A stretch of 64,000 nucleotides of DNA from Plantago major (GCA_026545765.1 CM048840.1:4485265-4549264), one strand, 5' to 3'. Positions 12,469 to 24,955 are shown, numbered from the stretch's first letter. The notes: generated by a model not told the origin, from the letters alone. Program-made: numbers and translations.

Positions 12469-13253
12469 ATAACTCTAGTGTTTATAATTTGGGTAAAAAC
12501 AAGAACAGCACTCTTTCGATTCAAAAACCGAAACCAAAACCGAAACGCCACCTGCTCTCTCTCTATTTTCAGGTCAGCTTTTGTTGTTTTCACAAATTTT
12601 TGATCTTGGTTTCGTAATTCTGTAAGTTTCAGTTCTTGATTTTTATGATCGACTGTTTTCTCTCTCGACTGCATTGAATTCATCATCTTTTGACCTTTTC
12701 CACATGACAACGCTTTTCTCCCATTCGTCATTTTTGCTTTCCGAGATCTTCTGATCATTCATCCATTCACATGATAAACTTTGGGACCAAAAAATTCAAA
12801 CTTTTTTGCTATTTAGGCTACAATGCGATGTGGGTTTTCCTCGGTTTCGTCAAAGCTTCAAACTTTTCCATCACTGAGGTTGTGGGCTTGTAGCTTTTCA
12901 TTGGTTTTTAGCTCTGAATAGTTTTTTTTGGGTTTTATTTCGTTGAATTCAAGAATTGGAAATTTGAATTGGTTTTCTCATTTGGGGTTTTACTCACTGT
13001 GGTTCTCGTGAATGTTTCATTATTGTTTCCATCTTTTGCTTATGGCCCATCTGTAGATTTTTTCACCTTTTTGCACAAGATATTTGTAAATCATATCATC
13101 AAAGTTTTAATTTTTATAAAAAATTTAAAGTGCTGCTGATTGAGGGGACTTGCAATCAATCTTGCAGGGTGAATAGTTGACGTTGATGTAGATTTGGTTT
13201 TCTTTGAATTGTCTGGTGAAATAGTGTAAAAGAGGAGAGAGTTGAGTTTCTCA

Positions 13254-16125
13254 ATGCTGAGTTTTACCAGGACAAGGACTCAGCCGAGGCCTAACAGATC
13301 CATGTCTTTAGGCGGTACGATTGTTGTTTACTCCATTTATTACCTCTGTTTTGTTTCTCAGCAGCTTGTTATTGAAAGGGTTGTATGTTTGACAGGCTTG
13401 GATTATGCAGACCCGAAGAAGAAGAGCGGGCTTTGCGGGAGGATTTTAATGGTTTCAACTCTTACAGCACTGTGCATTCTTATGCTGAAGCAATCTTCAA
13501 GTTTTAACACACCTAACCAAGTAAGACATTCGGTTTGGTTTTCTGTGTATTCGACACATCTTTTGACCTAAGAGTAGTATAGTCTCATACTTTTTTATTT
13601 CGTTGATATACTTGTTTAAGTAATCTGCTTCAATGGTCTGTTCCAGTTTTGGAGCATAATGTTAATTGTACTTTTCGTACCCAATAAACGTAGTGTACTT
13701 TAAGATCCTAAATTGTTTGTGCATCATGTACCTCATGCTACTTTGGTTTTGTAAATGCAGTAGACTAAAGAATTGTTAAATGTTGTGTTCATTCTGCATT
13801 TTCATGTTTTTGACTTCCGTTCTGTTCAAACTTGTGATTGATTTCTATGTTCTGCTGAGTTGCCAATTTTTCGAATCTAAGTCTGGTGCCTTTACGCAGT
13901 TTGCAAGCCATGAACCGGGCGTCACTCACGTGTTAGTGACGGGAGGTGCTGGCTATATTGGTTCACATGCTGTTTTACGACTTCTTAAAGACAACTATCG
14001 TGTGACTATAGTGGTAACTTTCTTACCCAGATGACTGTCCTTTGGCATTATTTTGTTTTGGGTCTCGTAATGGGTAAATCCTTGTACATTACAGGATAAT
14101 CTCTCCAGGGGAAACCTTGGTGCTGTCAAGGTCTTGCACGAACTATTTCCAGAACCAGGGAGACTTCAGTTTATATATGGCGATCTTGGTGATGCAAAAG
14201 TGGTATGTACACTTCATATACTAGTTTCTTATGAGCTGTGTGCAAGGAAATTGAACTGTGGGATATTTACTTTGGCCCTGATCTTTGCAGGTTCACAAAA
14301 TATTTTCAGAGAATGCTTTTGATGCAGTGATGCATTTTGCTGCTGTAGCATATGTTGGAGAGAGTACCCTTGACCCTCTCAGGTAAGTCCTGTTGCATAT
14401 ACCATGATGTATGGTCATGCTAATAAGTCAGGTTCTAGTTAGCGTTAAGCTTATTTTCTGTTTCTTTACAATACATGCAATGCACAGTTGAGAGGATTTA
14501 TTTTAGTGAGCGTGGTCCCTTGACTTCGTCACCCTACTAATGGAGCTACAAAACAGGTATTATCACAATATTACATCAAATACTCTCGGTGTATTAGAAG
14601 CCATGGCAGCTCATGGAGTGAACACTTTGATTTATTCAAGTACTTGTGCGACCTATGGGGAGCCCGAAAAGATGCCCATTACTGAGGAAACTCCACAGGT
14701 AAGCTATAACTTGATAATGATATGCTTATCCAGATTGTATGATGGTGGCAGTTTTGCACAGTTAGACTCATCTACCAAGTGTCCTTTGTTCTCTTGCAGC
14801 TCCCAATAAATCCATATGGAAAGGCAAAGAAAATGGCAGAAGATATAATCCTTGATTTTCATAAAAACTCAGATATGGCCGTCATGATTCTAAGGTATGT
14901 AATACTATGTGCCTGTGTTTCCTACTACAACCTGTTTGGACTTGTGAAATTTCGTCGATTGAAGATGACAGCTGCATTTGTTCACACTCGTTTGTGGTTT
15001 ATTACTTAATCCCTGAAGTTAAAAGTACATAGGAGTATTGTGTAATGCTTTTTATCAATTGACAAGAAAGTATATTGCAATCTGAAACTAAATGCTAACT
15101 TAAGTAGGTGTATCATTAGTCTCAACTCTCAAGTTTCCAGTAATAACACCAAAATGGATATCAGCAATTTTCGCTCTCTATAAAGTCTTATACATGTTTA
15201 ACGTTTCAGATACTTTAATGTGATCGGTTCTGATCCTGAGGGAAGGCTCGGTGAAGCTCCCCGGCCAGAACTACGTGAGCACGGACGGATTTCTGGTGCT
15301 TGTTTTGATGCTGCTCGTGGCATCACTGCTGGACTTAAGGTCCTTTACTCTATTTAGCATTCCTTTTTCTTCTTTTGGTAAATTGAATATTACTACAAGT
15401 TAATCTGATTAAAGCCTTGATGATAAAACAGACTGCTTTTGGTAAAATATTTGTATTTATCTATATTTGGATTCTATGTGCAGGTTAGAGGAACTGATTA
15501 TAAGACTGCAGATGGTACATGCATAAGGGATTACATTGATGTCACGGATCTAGTTGATGCACATGTCAAAGCTCTTGAGAAGGCAAATCCCAAGCATCTT
15601 GGCATCTATAATGTTGGTACTGGAAGAGGTAATGGTTCCTTGCTACCTTAATCCCTTTAGTTTTTGCCTTGAATTTTAAGTGAAAGCATCGAATGTGCCG
15701 CAACCCCGTAGCCACACAAGAGTTCGTGATATTTGCTGCAAAAAACCCAGGCTTTTGAAACACGAATACTCCTGATCCTGATTTACTTCTCAAGCTAATA
15801 TTTTGCCCAAACATGAGGGGTTTTGGGCAAATATTTATGTATGTCAAGACAAACTTGTTTCTCATTCAAGGTTTCTTGATCTATTTCAGGAAGATCAGTG
15901 AAGGAGTTTGTCGAAGCTTGTAAGAAAGCAACCGGTGTGACTGTAAAAGTCGATTTCCTTCCCCGCAGACCTGGCGATTACGCCGAAGTATATAGCGACC
16001 CTACAAAGATCAAGAACGAGCTAACCTGGACAGCCACACATACTAATCTTCAAGAGAGTCTGGAGGTCGCATGGAGATGGCAGAAGGCACATCTGAACGG
16101 TTACACTGAGGTGATGCCTGCGTAG
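13254..16125 (+). CDS. UXE: UDP-arabinose 4-epimerase (MUR4/UXE type)
   Basis: Ten-exon gene: 13254-13314, 13396-13520, 13900-14013, 14095-14202, 14291-14382, 14557-14698, 14800-14894, 15210-15339, 15484-15628 and 15890-16125. All junctions are GT-AG and keep frame, giving 415 residues; Arabidopsis MUR4 is about 419. The family interconverts UDP-xylose and UDP-arabinopyranose in the Golgi and so supplies arabinose for cell-wall polymers. Visible features: a basic N-terminus with the motif [17 protein letters not shown], one membrane anchor at about residues 36-51 (type II topology expected), the NAD-binding GGAGYIG at 77-83, SST at 194-196 and the catalytic YGKAK at 220-224 of this short-chain dehydrogenase fold. 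The start is the ATG at 13254, since an in-frame TTG four codons upstream is not a plant start. No lesions seen. The wider UDP-glucose 4-epimerase family is the only alternative, and the N-terminal anchor argues against it. Confidence 0.95.
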
Positions 16126-16749
16126 TTACAAGTTGCGCATTCGCATATATAGTGGAGAGCTAACATAAAGCCCACCGGGAGCGTAGTTTTCGCCTAGAGG
16201 TTTGGTTAGCATACCCGAGTGGCTTGGGGTTTAGGGGTCTGATGTATTCTTTCATATCTATCATGTTATCATCTCTATATTGGACTCTACATTGGTGATG
16301 GTAGGAAGCAGCAGGAGGGTATTACTACATGTTATGTATTGATTTGAATGAATAATACAGTTTCCCAGAGGTATAGATTTATCTTGTAGCATACACCTCA
16401 AAATTTGTTTGATCCTTGTGGTCATACTTCCATTTTTCTCGTTACCAGATGTGGATCCTCTAGCATGGATAAAAAGATGTGTGTTTTTGTTCAGTGAAAC
16501 TGAAAACCCAGATGCATGCTTGGGTATTTTTGAGTTTCCTCTACCTTTGATGCATGGTGTAGTGTATCCTGATGTTTGAGTGTGTTGTACAGTGCAATAC
16601 ATATTGCATATGGTACAATGTTTAAGACATCGGAAGGCATTACAGCATGCGGTATAGTAGACAAAAACCGGATTTTTGGTATGCCTTGTGACTGAAAAGG
16701 CCCCAAGTGTTGTAGCACAAAAACATGTGGGTGGAAACTGGAAGTCATT
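16126..16749 (+). other. Epimerase 3' UTR and flank
   Basis: Sequence after the TAG has no coding signal. Putative polyadenylation-type AATGAATAAT lies near 16339-16350. Minus-strand open frames here overlap the transcript and look like shadows. Confidence 0.5.
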
Positions 16750-17445
16750 TGTACAATTAGATTCTGTTTAGCAATTCTAAATTTGAATGATTAAAATTAA
16801 AAATCTAAATTTTTTTAAATGTAGGTGTTTATGAATTAAATTAAAAATTTAGATTTTTTGTAAAATGACATAAAAGGACATTACTCTTATTTTTCTTGTC
16901 TTTAACCTTTCTTATCGTATTATTAGTCTATAGTTTTTTAAATAATAATATATCATATTTTGTTCAATAATTATAATATATATTTAATGTACTTTACATC
17001 GCCACTTAATAACATCATCAAAATTATCAGAAGTTGAAAGAAATAATCGTTGAACATTTTAACTTAGTAATGAAAAAAATCAGTATTTGATGTGTACTAC
17101 ATGTATGCATTTTAAAGAGGTGCGAATACATTAATCCTTATGTTAGTTGCAAAAAAGTACACAAAATGTATAACAAAGGATCCAACAATATAAAATATAA
17201 GTTGAGAATTCTAATGACCTTCCGGTTTACAAAAGGATGGTTTCTTATTTTCTTTATTCTAATTTAGGTTAATATAGGTTAGGGATATTTTCGGAATGAA
17301 AAAAGATAAGAAGCTCCTTCTTTAAAAAAAAAGCTACATTGACTAGCTTCTTTTTCCAAATAATTTGTTAAAGAAGTCTTGCTCACGAATCTAACTTTTT
17401 ATTAGTTAATTCAAAAAAAATTCATGGAAATTTGGAAATTTAAAA
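16750..17445 (+). mobile_element. Non-autonomous transposon, copy 1 of an inverted pair
   Basis: The outer parts, about 16770-17040 and 17225-17445, match the reverse complement of 29050-29260 and 28560-28740 closely and in the same order. The middle, about 17045-17220, does not match. This makes it a related element in opposite orientation to the one at 28560-29334. No coding region was seen. The family may be hAT-like, judging from the end of the partner copy, but target duplications were not resolved. Confidence 0.6.
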
Positions 17446-18027
17446 AGTTTCAGCCGAAATTCGCTTAAAAGACGTTAATTTTTAGATCTAGTTGAACCTC
17501 GGGCTGAATCCTCAATATCTGATCCAGATTGTTCACCGAAGTCCAGTCCAGTTTGACCTAACTAAAGTCCATTGGATAACAATGGATCCAAAAGAGTCAC
17601 ATGAGCCGTGAGACTCTCTTGCTTTAATACTACTACACATTAGCGTTGAGGTATGGTTTCAGATAGAAAAAATTAAAATATAAAAAAATATAAAAGGTGG
17701 TAAAATGTGTAGTTTCAGTGAAAAATGATGAAATTATGTAACTTAAGAGTAAAGGTAATATTTTTAATTATTCAAGTAGTTTTCACGTTTGAAAATATAT
17801 GGACTCATATGCTACGGCTAAAAATGATATTGTGGGAGTAATTATATAGCTTAATATGATGACAATGACATGCATTTAATTATCATATGTATACCGTGGT
17901 ACAACTCAGAGAAACAAATTAATTTTGCCTGTTCTTTCGGAAACATGTTTCCAAATAAATTTTGTACAATTGTGAAGTACGAACAATTGTTGTAGTTTCA
18001 TTCTATGAACCATACACTAGTATACTG
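17446..18027. other. Intergenic, no gene seen
   Basis: AT-rich sequence with no supported feature. Confidence 0.5.
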
Positions 18028-18430
18028 GGTAAATTTTTTTTTGGTACACTACAATCACACCGTGCCAGTTTAGGTACACTAGAATGATTATGCCCAATTT
18101 AGGTACATTACAACAACACCTGTCCAATTGACGTACTCTGGGTAATTTTCCGGCATTAACTCGATTTTGACCGGCGAATTTGACTTTTTTTTTCAAATTA
18201 TCAGGACACGTGTCAAGCTCATATTAATTCTGGATTTTAAATTTTAAAAAAATCGTAAAATCATTTTTAATAATTCTGAAATATATATAAAAATAAGAAA
18301 ATTAATTATAAATTATAAAACATAAAATATCAAAAATAAAATAAAATTATTTTATTCTAAAATATTATAGAAAATACAATTCAAAAGGGTTTTAAATTTT
18401 GAAAAAAATTGTAAAAATATTTTTAATAGT

Positions 18431-18465
<35 letters not shown>

Positions 18466-19119
18466 CAGGTCCAAATTTTGGTAGGGAAGCCCGAATTTGT
18501 TGTTAATTAAGTATGGATATGTGAATTTGGAGGTTAGGATTCATCTCAATTGCGGGTAATTGTTACATAGAATGAACATTTCATTTTGTCGAATTTTTTA
18601 GTCTTTTATTATTTAGTTTTTTATTAATTTAAAACATTAAACTTTATTTTATTTATATTATATTTTTAATATTTAATAATTTTAAATTACCTTTCTTATT
18701 TATATATTTTTTTTCTGATTATTCAAAAATATTTTTACAATTTTTTTAAAATTTAAACCTTTTGAATTCTTTATTATTTTTTAAATTATTTTTAGCATAA
18801 ATGAATTTTATTTTATTTTTGATATTTTATAAATTTTAATTACTTTTCTTATTTTTATATTTTTTTTGAATTATTAAAAATGCTTTTACGATTTTTTTTA
18901 AATTTAAAATTCAGAATTAATATGAGCTTGACACGTGTCCTGATATTTTGCACAAAAAAAAAACTAATTCGCAGTTCAAAATCAAGTCAATGCCGGAAAA
19001 TTGCCCGGAGTACCTCAATTGGACATGTGTTGTTGTAATGTACCTAAATTGGACATAGTCGTTCTAGTGTGCCTAAACATGCACTGTCTCATTGTAGTGT
19101 ACCAAAACAAAATTTAACC
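18028..19119. mobile_element. 1.09-kb fold-back element with long inverted repeats
   Basis: The left arm (about 18028-18245) and right arm (about 18900-19119) are inverted copies. They share GGTACACTACAAT at the tip, GACACGTGTC further in, and a run of short repeats of the type TTAGGTACACTA. AT-rich inner parts (18245-18420, 18715-18900) are also complementary, so nearly the whole element can fold. The centre holds a (TA)n run at about 18435-18463. No open frame of interest and no clear target duplication. Long terminal inverted repeats of this sort occur in Mutator-like and fold-back elements; the superfamily is unassigned. Confidence 0.72.
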
Positions 19120-19685
19120 GAATTTATTATTATCGTTGGTTTACATTTGAATGGAATCTATCAATTGGAAGTATCCCTTCATTAAAGTACTTTTTACATA
19201 TAGTAAGATTTAGTTTTTAAATATAGTTTCTAATTTGTAATTATCACAATCTTAGGTTTGTTTGCCCTCCAAACCGAGTTCTCAAATGGAATTATCACAT
19301 TTTTAGAGTATTTCTCTATATAATGTGGTTTACACTTCTAATAGAGTTTTCAAGTTTGACTGATCTCATTCATAGAATATGTTTACTGTTCATAAAATAG
19401 TAAAAATCCAACAACAAAAAAGTGAACATTAAAGTCTCGCTACTAGTTGTTAAAAAATCAGAAACTAATAACAAAGATAAAAATTGCAAAAGTTCGCCAG
19501 CAATCTATTCACGTTTGCATCTTCAACTCTGATCTCTCTCCCAACTCCTTTTTTTTTTTTTTTTTCCTTTGGTAAGCTCTCCTAAACTGTGTTTTTTTTG
19601 CTTCGTTTTAGTTCTATAAGTATATTTTAGAGAGAGGATAAATTGGGGATTAATACTTCATGCATGTTTTAGTTCTATAAGTATA
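19120..19685. other. Intergenic, no gene seen
   Basis: Contains a T-rich tract near 19550-19566 and a 25-bp direct repeat beginning TTTTAGTTCTATAAG (about 19606 and 19666). No coding region supported. Confidence 0.45.
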
Positions 19686-19689
19686 TTTT

Positions 19690-19740
19690 AGGTTCAACCG
19701 GGTCGGACCGGTTCACCCGGATAGAGCCGGTATGACGTCA

Positions 19741-19819
<79 letters not shown>

Positions 19820-20300
19820 ACCAACAAAATGAATAACTAATAAATAGAACAAATATGGATTTTATGTTTGATTTGCATTATAAAGTGTAAACCCAATGGA
19901 AAACTCAAAATATACATAACAATTAACTAGTACCTCTCAATGGAAGGGATTTTAAGGTTTTTTAAAAAATTTCTTAATTAAAAAAAAAAGCCCTGCACCA
20001 TTCTACGATTAGAAAAAAAAAAGATGCACTAGCCTTTTTTTTTCTTTGTGCCTGTATGTTTTATTCTTGGACTATATAAATTAAATATATTTTATGTAAT
20101 ACTTTTCTTCCTAAATTCGCACATGACGGGGTTTAGCTGCAAAAAAAAAAAAAAAAAAAAAAAACGGCCAAACCCGATTTTGGGCCGAGTTTGCCGGTTT
20201 TGGGGGCAGCGGCTTAAGGCCGATTTTTTAGCCCTATTTGGGCCGTTCAATACTGGTTTAGCGGTCCGACTGGCCGGTCGGACCCGAATTTTAAAACATA
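19690..20300. mobile_element. Possible hAT/pogo-type element remnant with CCGGTCGGACC ends
   Basis: The left end has AACCGGGTCGGACCGGTTC. The right end has GGCCGGTCGGACCCGAATTT, an approximate inverse. Between them are a (TA)n tract (19747-19814) and a long A run (about 20138-20164). These GC-rich ends stand out from the AT-rich surroundings. Boundaries and superfamily are uncertain. Confidence 0.4.
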
Positions 20301-20313
20301 GCTACAAATAAGT

Positions 20314-20508
20314 TCAGTTCAGACTTAGAGCACATAGCCTAAATCTCCTTATTGCACTCGAGAGTTGTAGCGTTGTCTTCTCGTACTGCAATAAAATGTT
20401 TGAAAGAGTTGTTGCCGCTTGCAATGCTTCTTTTCGAGTGACTGATTCCAAAGCCATTGACTCATCCTCAGCTTCATCATCTACCGGATTTTGAATGGTA
20501 TCCGCCAC
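20314..20508 (-). pseudogene. Short coding fragment, probable transposase tail
   Basis: A 64-residue minus-strand frame (SMALESVTRKEALQAATTL, then ILLQYEKTT and LSSAIRRFR). It reads like real protein (amphipathic, charged, low A/T bias compared with its surroundings) and faintly resembles C-terminal tails of plant Tigger/CENP-B-like transposases. That resemblance is from memory and weak. It lies beside the CCGGTCGGACC element and may belong to it. Function unknown. Confidence 0.3.
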
Positions 20509-20530
20509 AATTTCTTCTATGCTCTGAACT

Positions 20531-21185
20531 CCGTAACATTCAATGTTTTAACTGGAAAATTTAACAAGTAATTCACGTCCATTTACTTGTATTAAAAAAT
20601 ACTTAACATATGTCATTCTAACTTCAAATACAACTAATATGTGAATATGAATTTAAACAATGTTAATTGGAACTTGTTGTTTTAATTTATTTTTCTTCTA
20701 TAATTGATATATATTATAACTAAGTATATATATTGAACTTGAAAATTTTATTGGTCAATTATGCATATACATAAAATCTATTTAAATTAATATATTATTA
20801 ATTTATCGATTATAATTATTCATTGTAACTTGTTTTTACTGTAGTTGATTTTACATTCATTTAGGTAGGTTTGTGCTTTGTAGTAGGTGTGTTGATTGTT
20901 TTAGTGGCAAGAATTATTTATACGAGGGAATCTAGGTATCGTAATCTACACTTTTTGAACTTGTGACGTCCTGATTGCTATATATTTAAAGTAATATAAT
21001 AATACAACCAAACATTGGGCGCGTGGAGAAGACTATAATTGAATTCAAATTTTTTATCTTACTTTAATTAAGCTTCATGTAGATGTAATGTTTTTGTGAA
21101 TTTGGCATAGTTGTTCAGCGACTTTGCATCGGAGTGGAATATCCTCCACAACTGGAGCCTTTTCTGGTATGTGAGCAACAACTAC
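20531..21185. other. Intergenic, no gene seen
   Basis: AT-rich sequence with no supported feature. Confidence 0.5.
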
Positions 21186-21188
21186 TAA

Positions 21189-21914
21189 GTCCATCTTAAT
21201 CAGTTGCAACTCTCTGCAACTCACTCTCTCCGCCACATCAGCATTCCACTCACTGCAACTCACTTTGCAACTCTTCACAATTCGCTACTCCAACAGTGAG
21301 GCCCAAAATCTATTTTCTTTTAACATTTCTTTCAAACTTAATTATTCATTTCATTTTCTTTTCCCATTTCATTTCAAACTTTATTCTCAACTTTATTTTA
21401 AATGTAGTTAATTAATTATAACAAAATCACATTAATTTTTAAAATACATTACTTGAAAATAAAAATTACATTACTTAAAAAAAACTACAATACTTAAAAT
21501 AAAAAATTACAATACTTGAAATTGAAAATTAAAATAATTGAAAATGAAAATTACAACAATTAAAATACTACATTTTACAAGTGTGATTTTAATATGTATT
21601 TTAAATTTTAGAAGTAATGTATAAGTATATTTCTATTGCTACATATAATTATTATCATATGGAAATATTCATGAAAAATGAAAAATAATAAAAAAGATAA
21701 AAGTAGAAAAGTAATAGAAATAAAAAAAACAAAAAGAGAAAATAAAAACAAATCTAAATAAAGAAACAAGAAAAAGAAAAGAAAAAACAAAAATAAAAAA
21801 ATAAAAAAAAGGGGTTGGCGCAGCCCAGCGCCCCAACCGTGCAACTCGTGTTGAGACTCTACTGGAGTCCCAACACGAGTCCCAGCAGTGTTGCAACACT
21901 GCTGGAGACAGTTT
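21189..21914. mobile_element. Tourist-like MITE (PIF/Harbinger type), copy A
   Basis: About 726 bp flanked by TAA (21186-21188, 21915-21917). The subterminal motif CAGTTGCAACTCTCTGCAAC on the left is mirrored on the right by GTTGCAACACTGCTGGAGAC. The interior is A-rich on the right half. The same order of blocks is present in copy B at 27063-27929. A TWA target site fits PIF/Harbinger. Open frames in the A-rich part encode only Phe/Leu-rich low-complexity sequence and are not genes. Confidence 0.65.
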
Positions 21915-21917
21915 TAA

Positions 21918-22300
21918 GTTGTTCTTATCCAGTCATATATTGGTTCCAATTTTTGTATGGAGTATCCCCGGTCTTCTTCAATCTCTAATCTAACCAATTA
22001 CTATTTCAGCAGCACTACTACGAGAATGCATGTAAAAGAAAGGAAGGACTGGTGGAATGGTGGTTCAATTGTTTTAGATGATGGCATCCAATTGGATTGA
22101 CTGGGATGGGGTTATCAATTGTCACCTGATTTGTAGAACAAAGGAAGGAAAACTTTGAGAATTAATTAGAGAATTAATCAGGATATTCTGAAAACAAGTA
22201 TGAAATGTGTTATGCATCAGGATGAAAATGCATTATTCAACTTTATTCAAGTTGTTCACAAGTAGCATTGTGGACATATATAGATGAATTGTAGTGAAAT
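21918..22300. other. Intergenic, no gene seen
   Basis: No supported coding region or repeat end. Confidence 0.45.
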
Positions 22301-22306
22301 TTTTAC

Positions 22307-22450
22307 CACATTAAAGTAGCATATTCGATAATCACTGCATTAAAGTACCATATCCGATAACCACTGCATTAAAGTACCATATCCGATAAATGTCACATTA
22401 AAGGACCATATATCGACATGTGCCACATTAAAGGACCAAATCTGAAATTT
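22307..22450. repeat. Tandem repeat, about 30-bp unit, five copies
   Basis: Unit of the type CATTAAAGTACCATATCCGA repeated at 29-30 bp spacing. Copies three and four are more diverged and the fifth is partial. Confidence 0.85.
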
Positions 22451-22776
22451 ACCTTCACAATTTAGGTAACACTTCAAACAAATGGTCAAACGTTTTGTGT
22501 TTCTAAATTCGTATTATGATTTCTTTGAATTTTAACGTAAAATATGCACTTCACATGCGTAGTGTGTGTTGATCGATTTTTCTAGTCCCATTAAGAACCA
22601 ACGAGTCGTGCAATTTATGTCTTGCAGTTTCAATTCAGTTCATGTTCCGATACTTGAAGTATTGAGTTAGACTATAACTAATGTAGGGGTTCTACTTAAC
22701 CACAAAGCCCTTGCCATATACATTTGCATTACTGAGAAGAAATATGTTATTTTAACAAGTGTAAAGGGAGGAAAAT

Positions 22777-22872
22777 CTCACCTTCCATCATTTTGGAACT
22801 GTGTAACCGGCATAATTAAATTTAGATAAGACATATCTAAAAGTTCCTTCAAGTGGCAGAACCATCCTCATT
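22777..22872 (-). pseudogene. Cytochrome P450 exon fragment
   Basis: About 95 bp closely match the 3' part of exon 2 of the P450 gene at 56270-57903, including the exon/intron border (TCACCTTCCATC here, TTACCTTCCATC in the gene). The shared region covers the code for the part after the K helix (residues [20 protein letters not shown] in the intact gene). Both lie on the minus strand. No other exon of the relic was found nearby. It is probably the last trace of a former tandem P450 copy or of a copied fragment. Confidence 0.75.
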
Positions 22873-23564
22873 TTTTCGCGAACTAACATGAAGAAGTGGT
22901 ACCTCCACATGACCTAATTCAACACAATAATTATGCTTTTCATCAACCCAATTGATTATGTTAAGCCCTAATTTTTCTATTTATATTAACTAACTGATAT
23001 AGTATTTTAGGCAGTTTAGAATTTTATTGAAAGTTAGAATTTAAAAAATAATATTAAATTCTAATGGATTTACTACTTATATAATAAAAAGACTCCTAGT
23101 GGCATAATGACTTTAAATGAATCTAATTGTTTAAAATAAGATAGAAATACAAATATTGAAGATTATGATGATATTCCAAACTATTCATTTAATTTAAAAG
23201 ATATGGCCGCAAACCGTGAAGAAGATGACATGCATTGATGGCCGGTCGGGCCGTTTTCCAACAGAGAACAATCCTATGGTTCATAGAGAAATAAAAAAAA
23301 AACGCAATTATTTCCATTGGTTGAATTTAATGTTAGTACTTAGTAGTGTCGTGGAGATTAACTTTTTGTTGTTTCATTTCATCGGATTCTTGCTAGTTGG
23401 GCCATTTCTTTCCAATATTAAGTGGGCACACTGCAAACAGAGTGTCAGAGACGTCCTTGAATTTGTTGAAACGTGTAAAACAGATATAAAAAACCATGTT
23501 TTTCACCGGTGTATCTAAACTGAAACGTTAGATATGAATGCTACTTTATAAAAAACCATGTTTT
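22873..23564. other. Intergenic, no gene seen
   Basis: An open frame at 23216-23518 has no domain and is judged chance. Confidence 0.45.
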
Positions 23565-24955
23565 TCGAATTGCACCAAAACTTTTACAAAAACTTGCACT
23601 CGCTACCGAAAGTTTTTCTTATAATGTCAGTTCATACTTATTGTTCAGTTTGTATGATACTTTAAATGGTTATTTTCACGGTAACGAGTGTCATTGACTC
23701 ATTGTGGATGTAATTGCATTTTGTTATTAAAGGGGGTTTACCATTTGAGGTAAATGATGCATTATTTGTTTTTTTTCTATTTGTGCATGTAACTTTTTTC
23801 CGTTTAGTACATGCATGTAATTAAGCGTGTATCAAAGAAACTAAAATCGCCTAGTTTTAGTAAGATTACCTAATCTTTCTTCCTCCACGCATCCCTTGAT
23901 CATGGTCATCATAAATAGACCAATCAGAAGTGTAGATAGGCCCTTGAACCTGGCTTTTATCAGGTAGGACGTGTTTGGATCATATGTTCATACTACTCTA
24001 TCAAATATATATTATATGCAATATTAAGTACTAGTACTACTAATAGTTAACAAATATGATAGGTTGATGATAATAATTTTCTTGATTATTCAATAATTTA
24101 CTTTATCTATGTAAAAGTTGTTGATAACTATATTTAAGAGAGACATTTTTCATATGCAGTAGTAGTTTTGAAGATGTTATGATAGTGTCTTGATGAGATA
24201 TACGGAGCACAAAAATTAAGAGACTCATTTGTCACATGGTAATTCTAATTGGTTATTGTACTGTGTTTTGAACTTTGAAGCACCAACTTGATTTATAGGC
24301 TCTACTTTTTGTCAAAAATACATTTTTTACTTTTTAATAACAAAATGCTAGAAAATGTGTCTGAAATTTAATTTTTAGCCGTGGAAAGTGTGGTTTCTGA
24401 AAATAAAGAACCTATGTTAGTTGATAGAGACAACGAATCCAGATTAAGAGTGAAGTATGCTATACCATATAAGAGTTGGATGAATGTATACTAAATATAT
24501 GATTCATTTCCTCAATAGGATGATTGTAGACTAAATATATAATTCATTTATTGATTAACTTTGTAAATATATGATTAATTTGAACTTGCTAGCTACACAT
24601 TTGACTGTTTTATTTACGATGAACATGATCAAGGGATGCGTGGAGAACTAGGTGATCTTACTAAAACTAGACGATTTTAGTATCTTACTATGCATGTTTA
24701 ATTACGTGTATGTACCAAACGGAAAAAAGTTACATGTACAAATAGAAAAAAAACACATGACTCATACTTTACCTCAGACGGCAAACCACTTTGACAAAAA
24801 TACAATCACATCCACAATGAGTCAATGACACTCGTTACCGCGAAAAAAAACCATTTAAAGTATCATGCAAACTGAACAATAAGTATGGACTGACATTATA
24901 AGAAAAGGTTTCAGTAGCGAGTGCAAGTTTTTGTAAAGGTTTTGGTGGAATTTGA
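23565..24955. mobile_element. Element with long inverted repeats (about 350-bp arms)
   Basis: The left arm (about 23565-23915) and right arm (about 24625-24955) are inverted copies sharing GCACTCGCTAC, GAGTGTCATTGACTCATTGT and ATCAAGGGATGCGTGGA type sequences. The spacer of about 700 bp is AT-rich and non-coding. Sequence beyond the right arm, to about 25090, repeats short GGTTTTGGTGCAAA motifs, so the true ends may lie further out. Non-autonomous; Mutator-like is possible but not shown. Confidence 0.65.

Noticed and set aside
12447-12758. 103-residue minus-strand frame over the epimerase leader
   Set aside because: Runs antisense through the predicted promoter and 5' UTR; lysine-rich because the other strand is CT-rich.
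13242-13253. Upstream TTG as start of the epimerase
   Set aside because: The ATG at 13254 gives the N-terminus expected of the family.
15566-15865. 99-residue minus-strand frame
   Set aside because: Lies across an epimerase intron and exon on the opposite strand; shadow.
16261-16748. Two minus-strand frames
   Set aside because: Antisense to the epimerase 3' UTR and flank; no domain.
21608-21899. Phe/Leu-rich minus-strand frames that look like membrane proteins
   Set aside because: They come from the A-rich half of a Tourist-like MITE; the matching MITE at 27.6-27.8 kb gives similar low-complexity frames.
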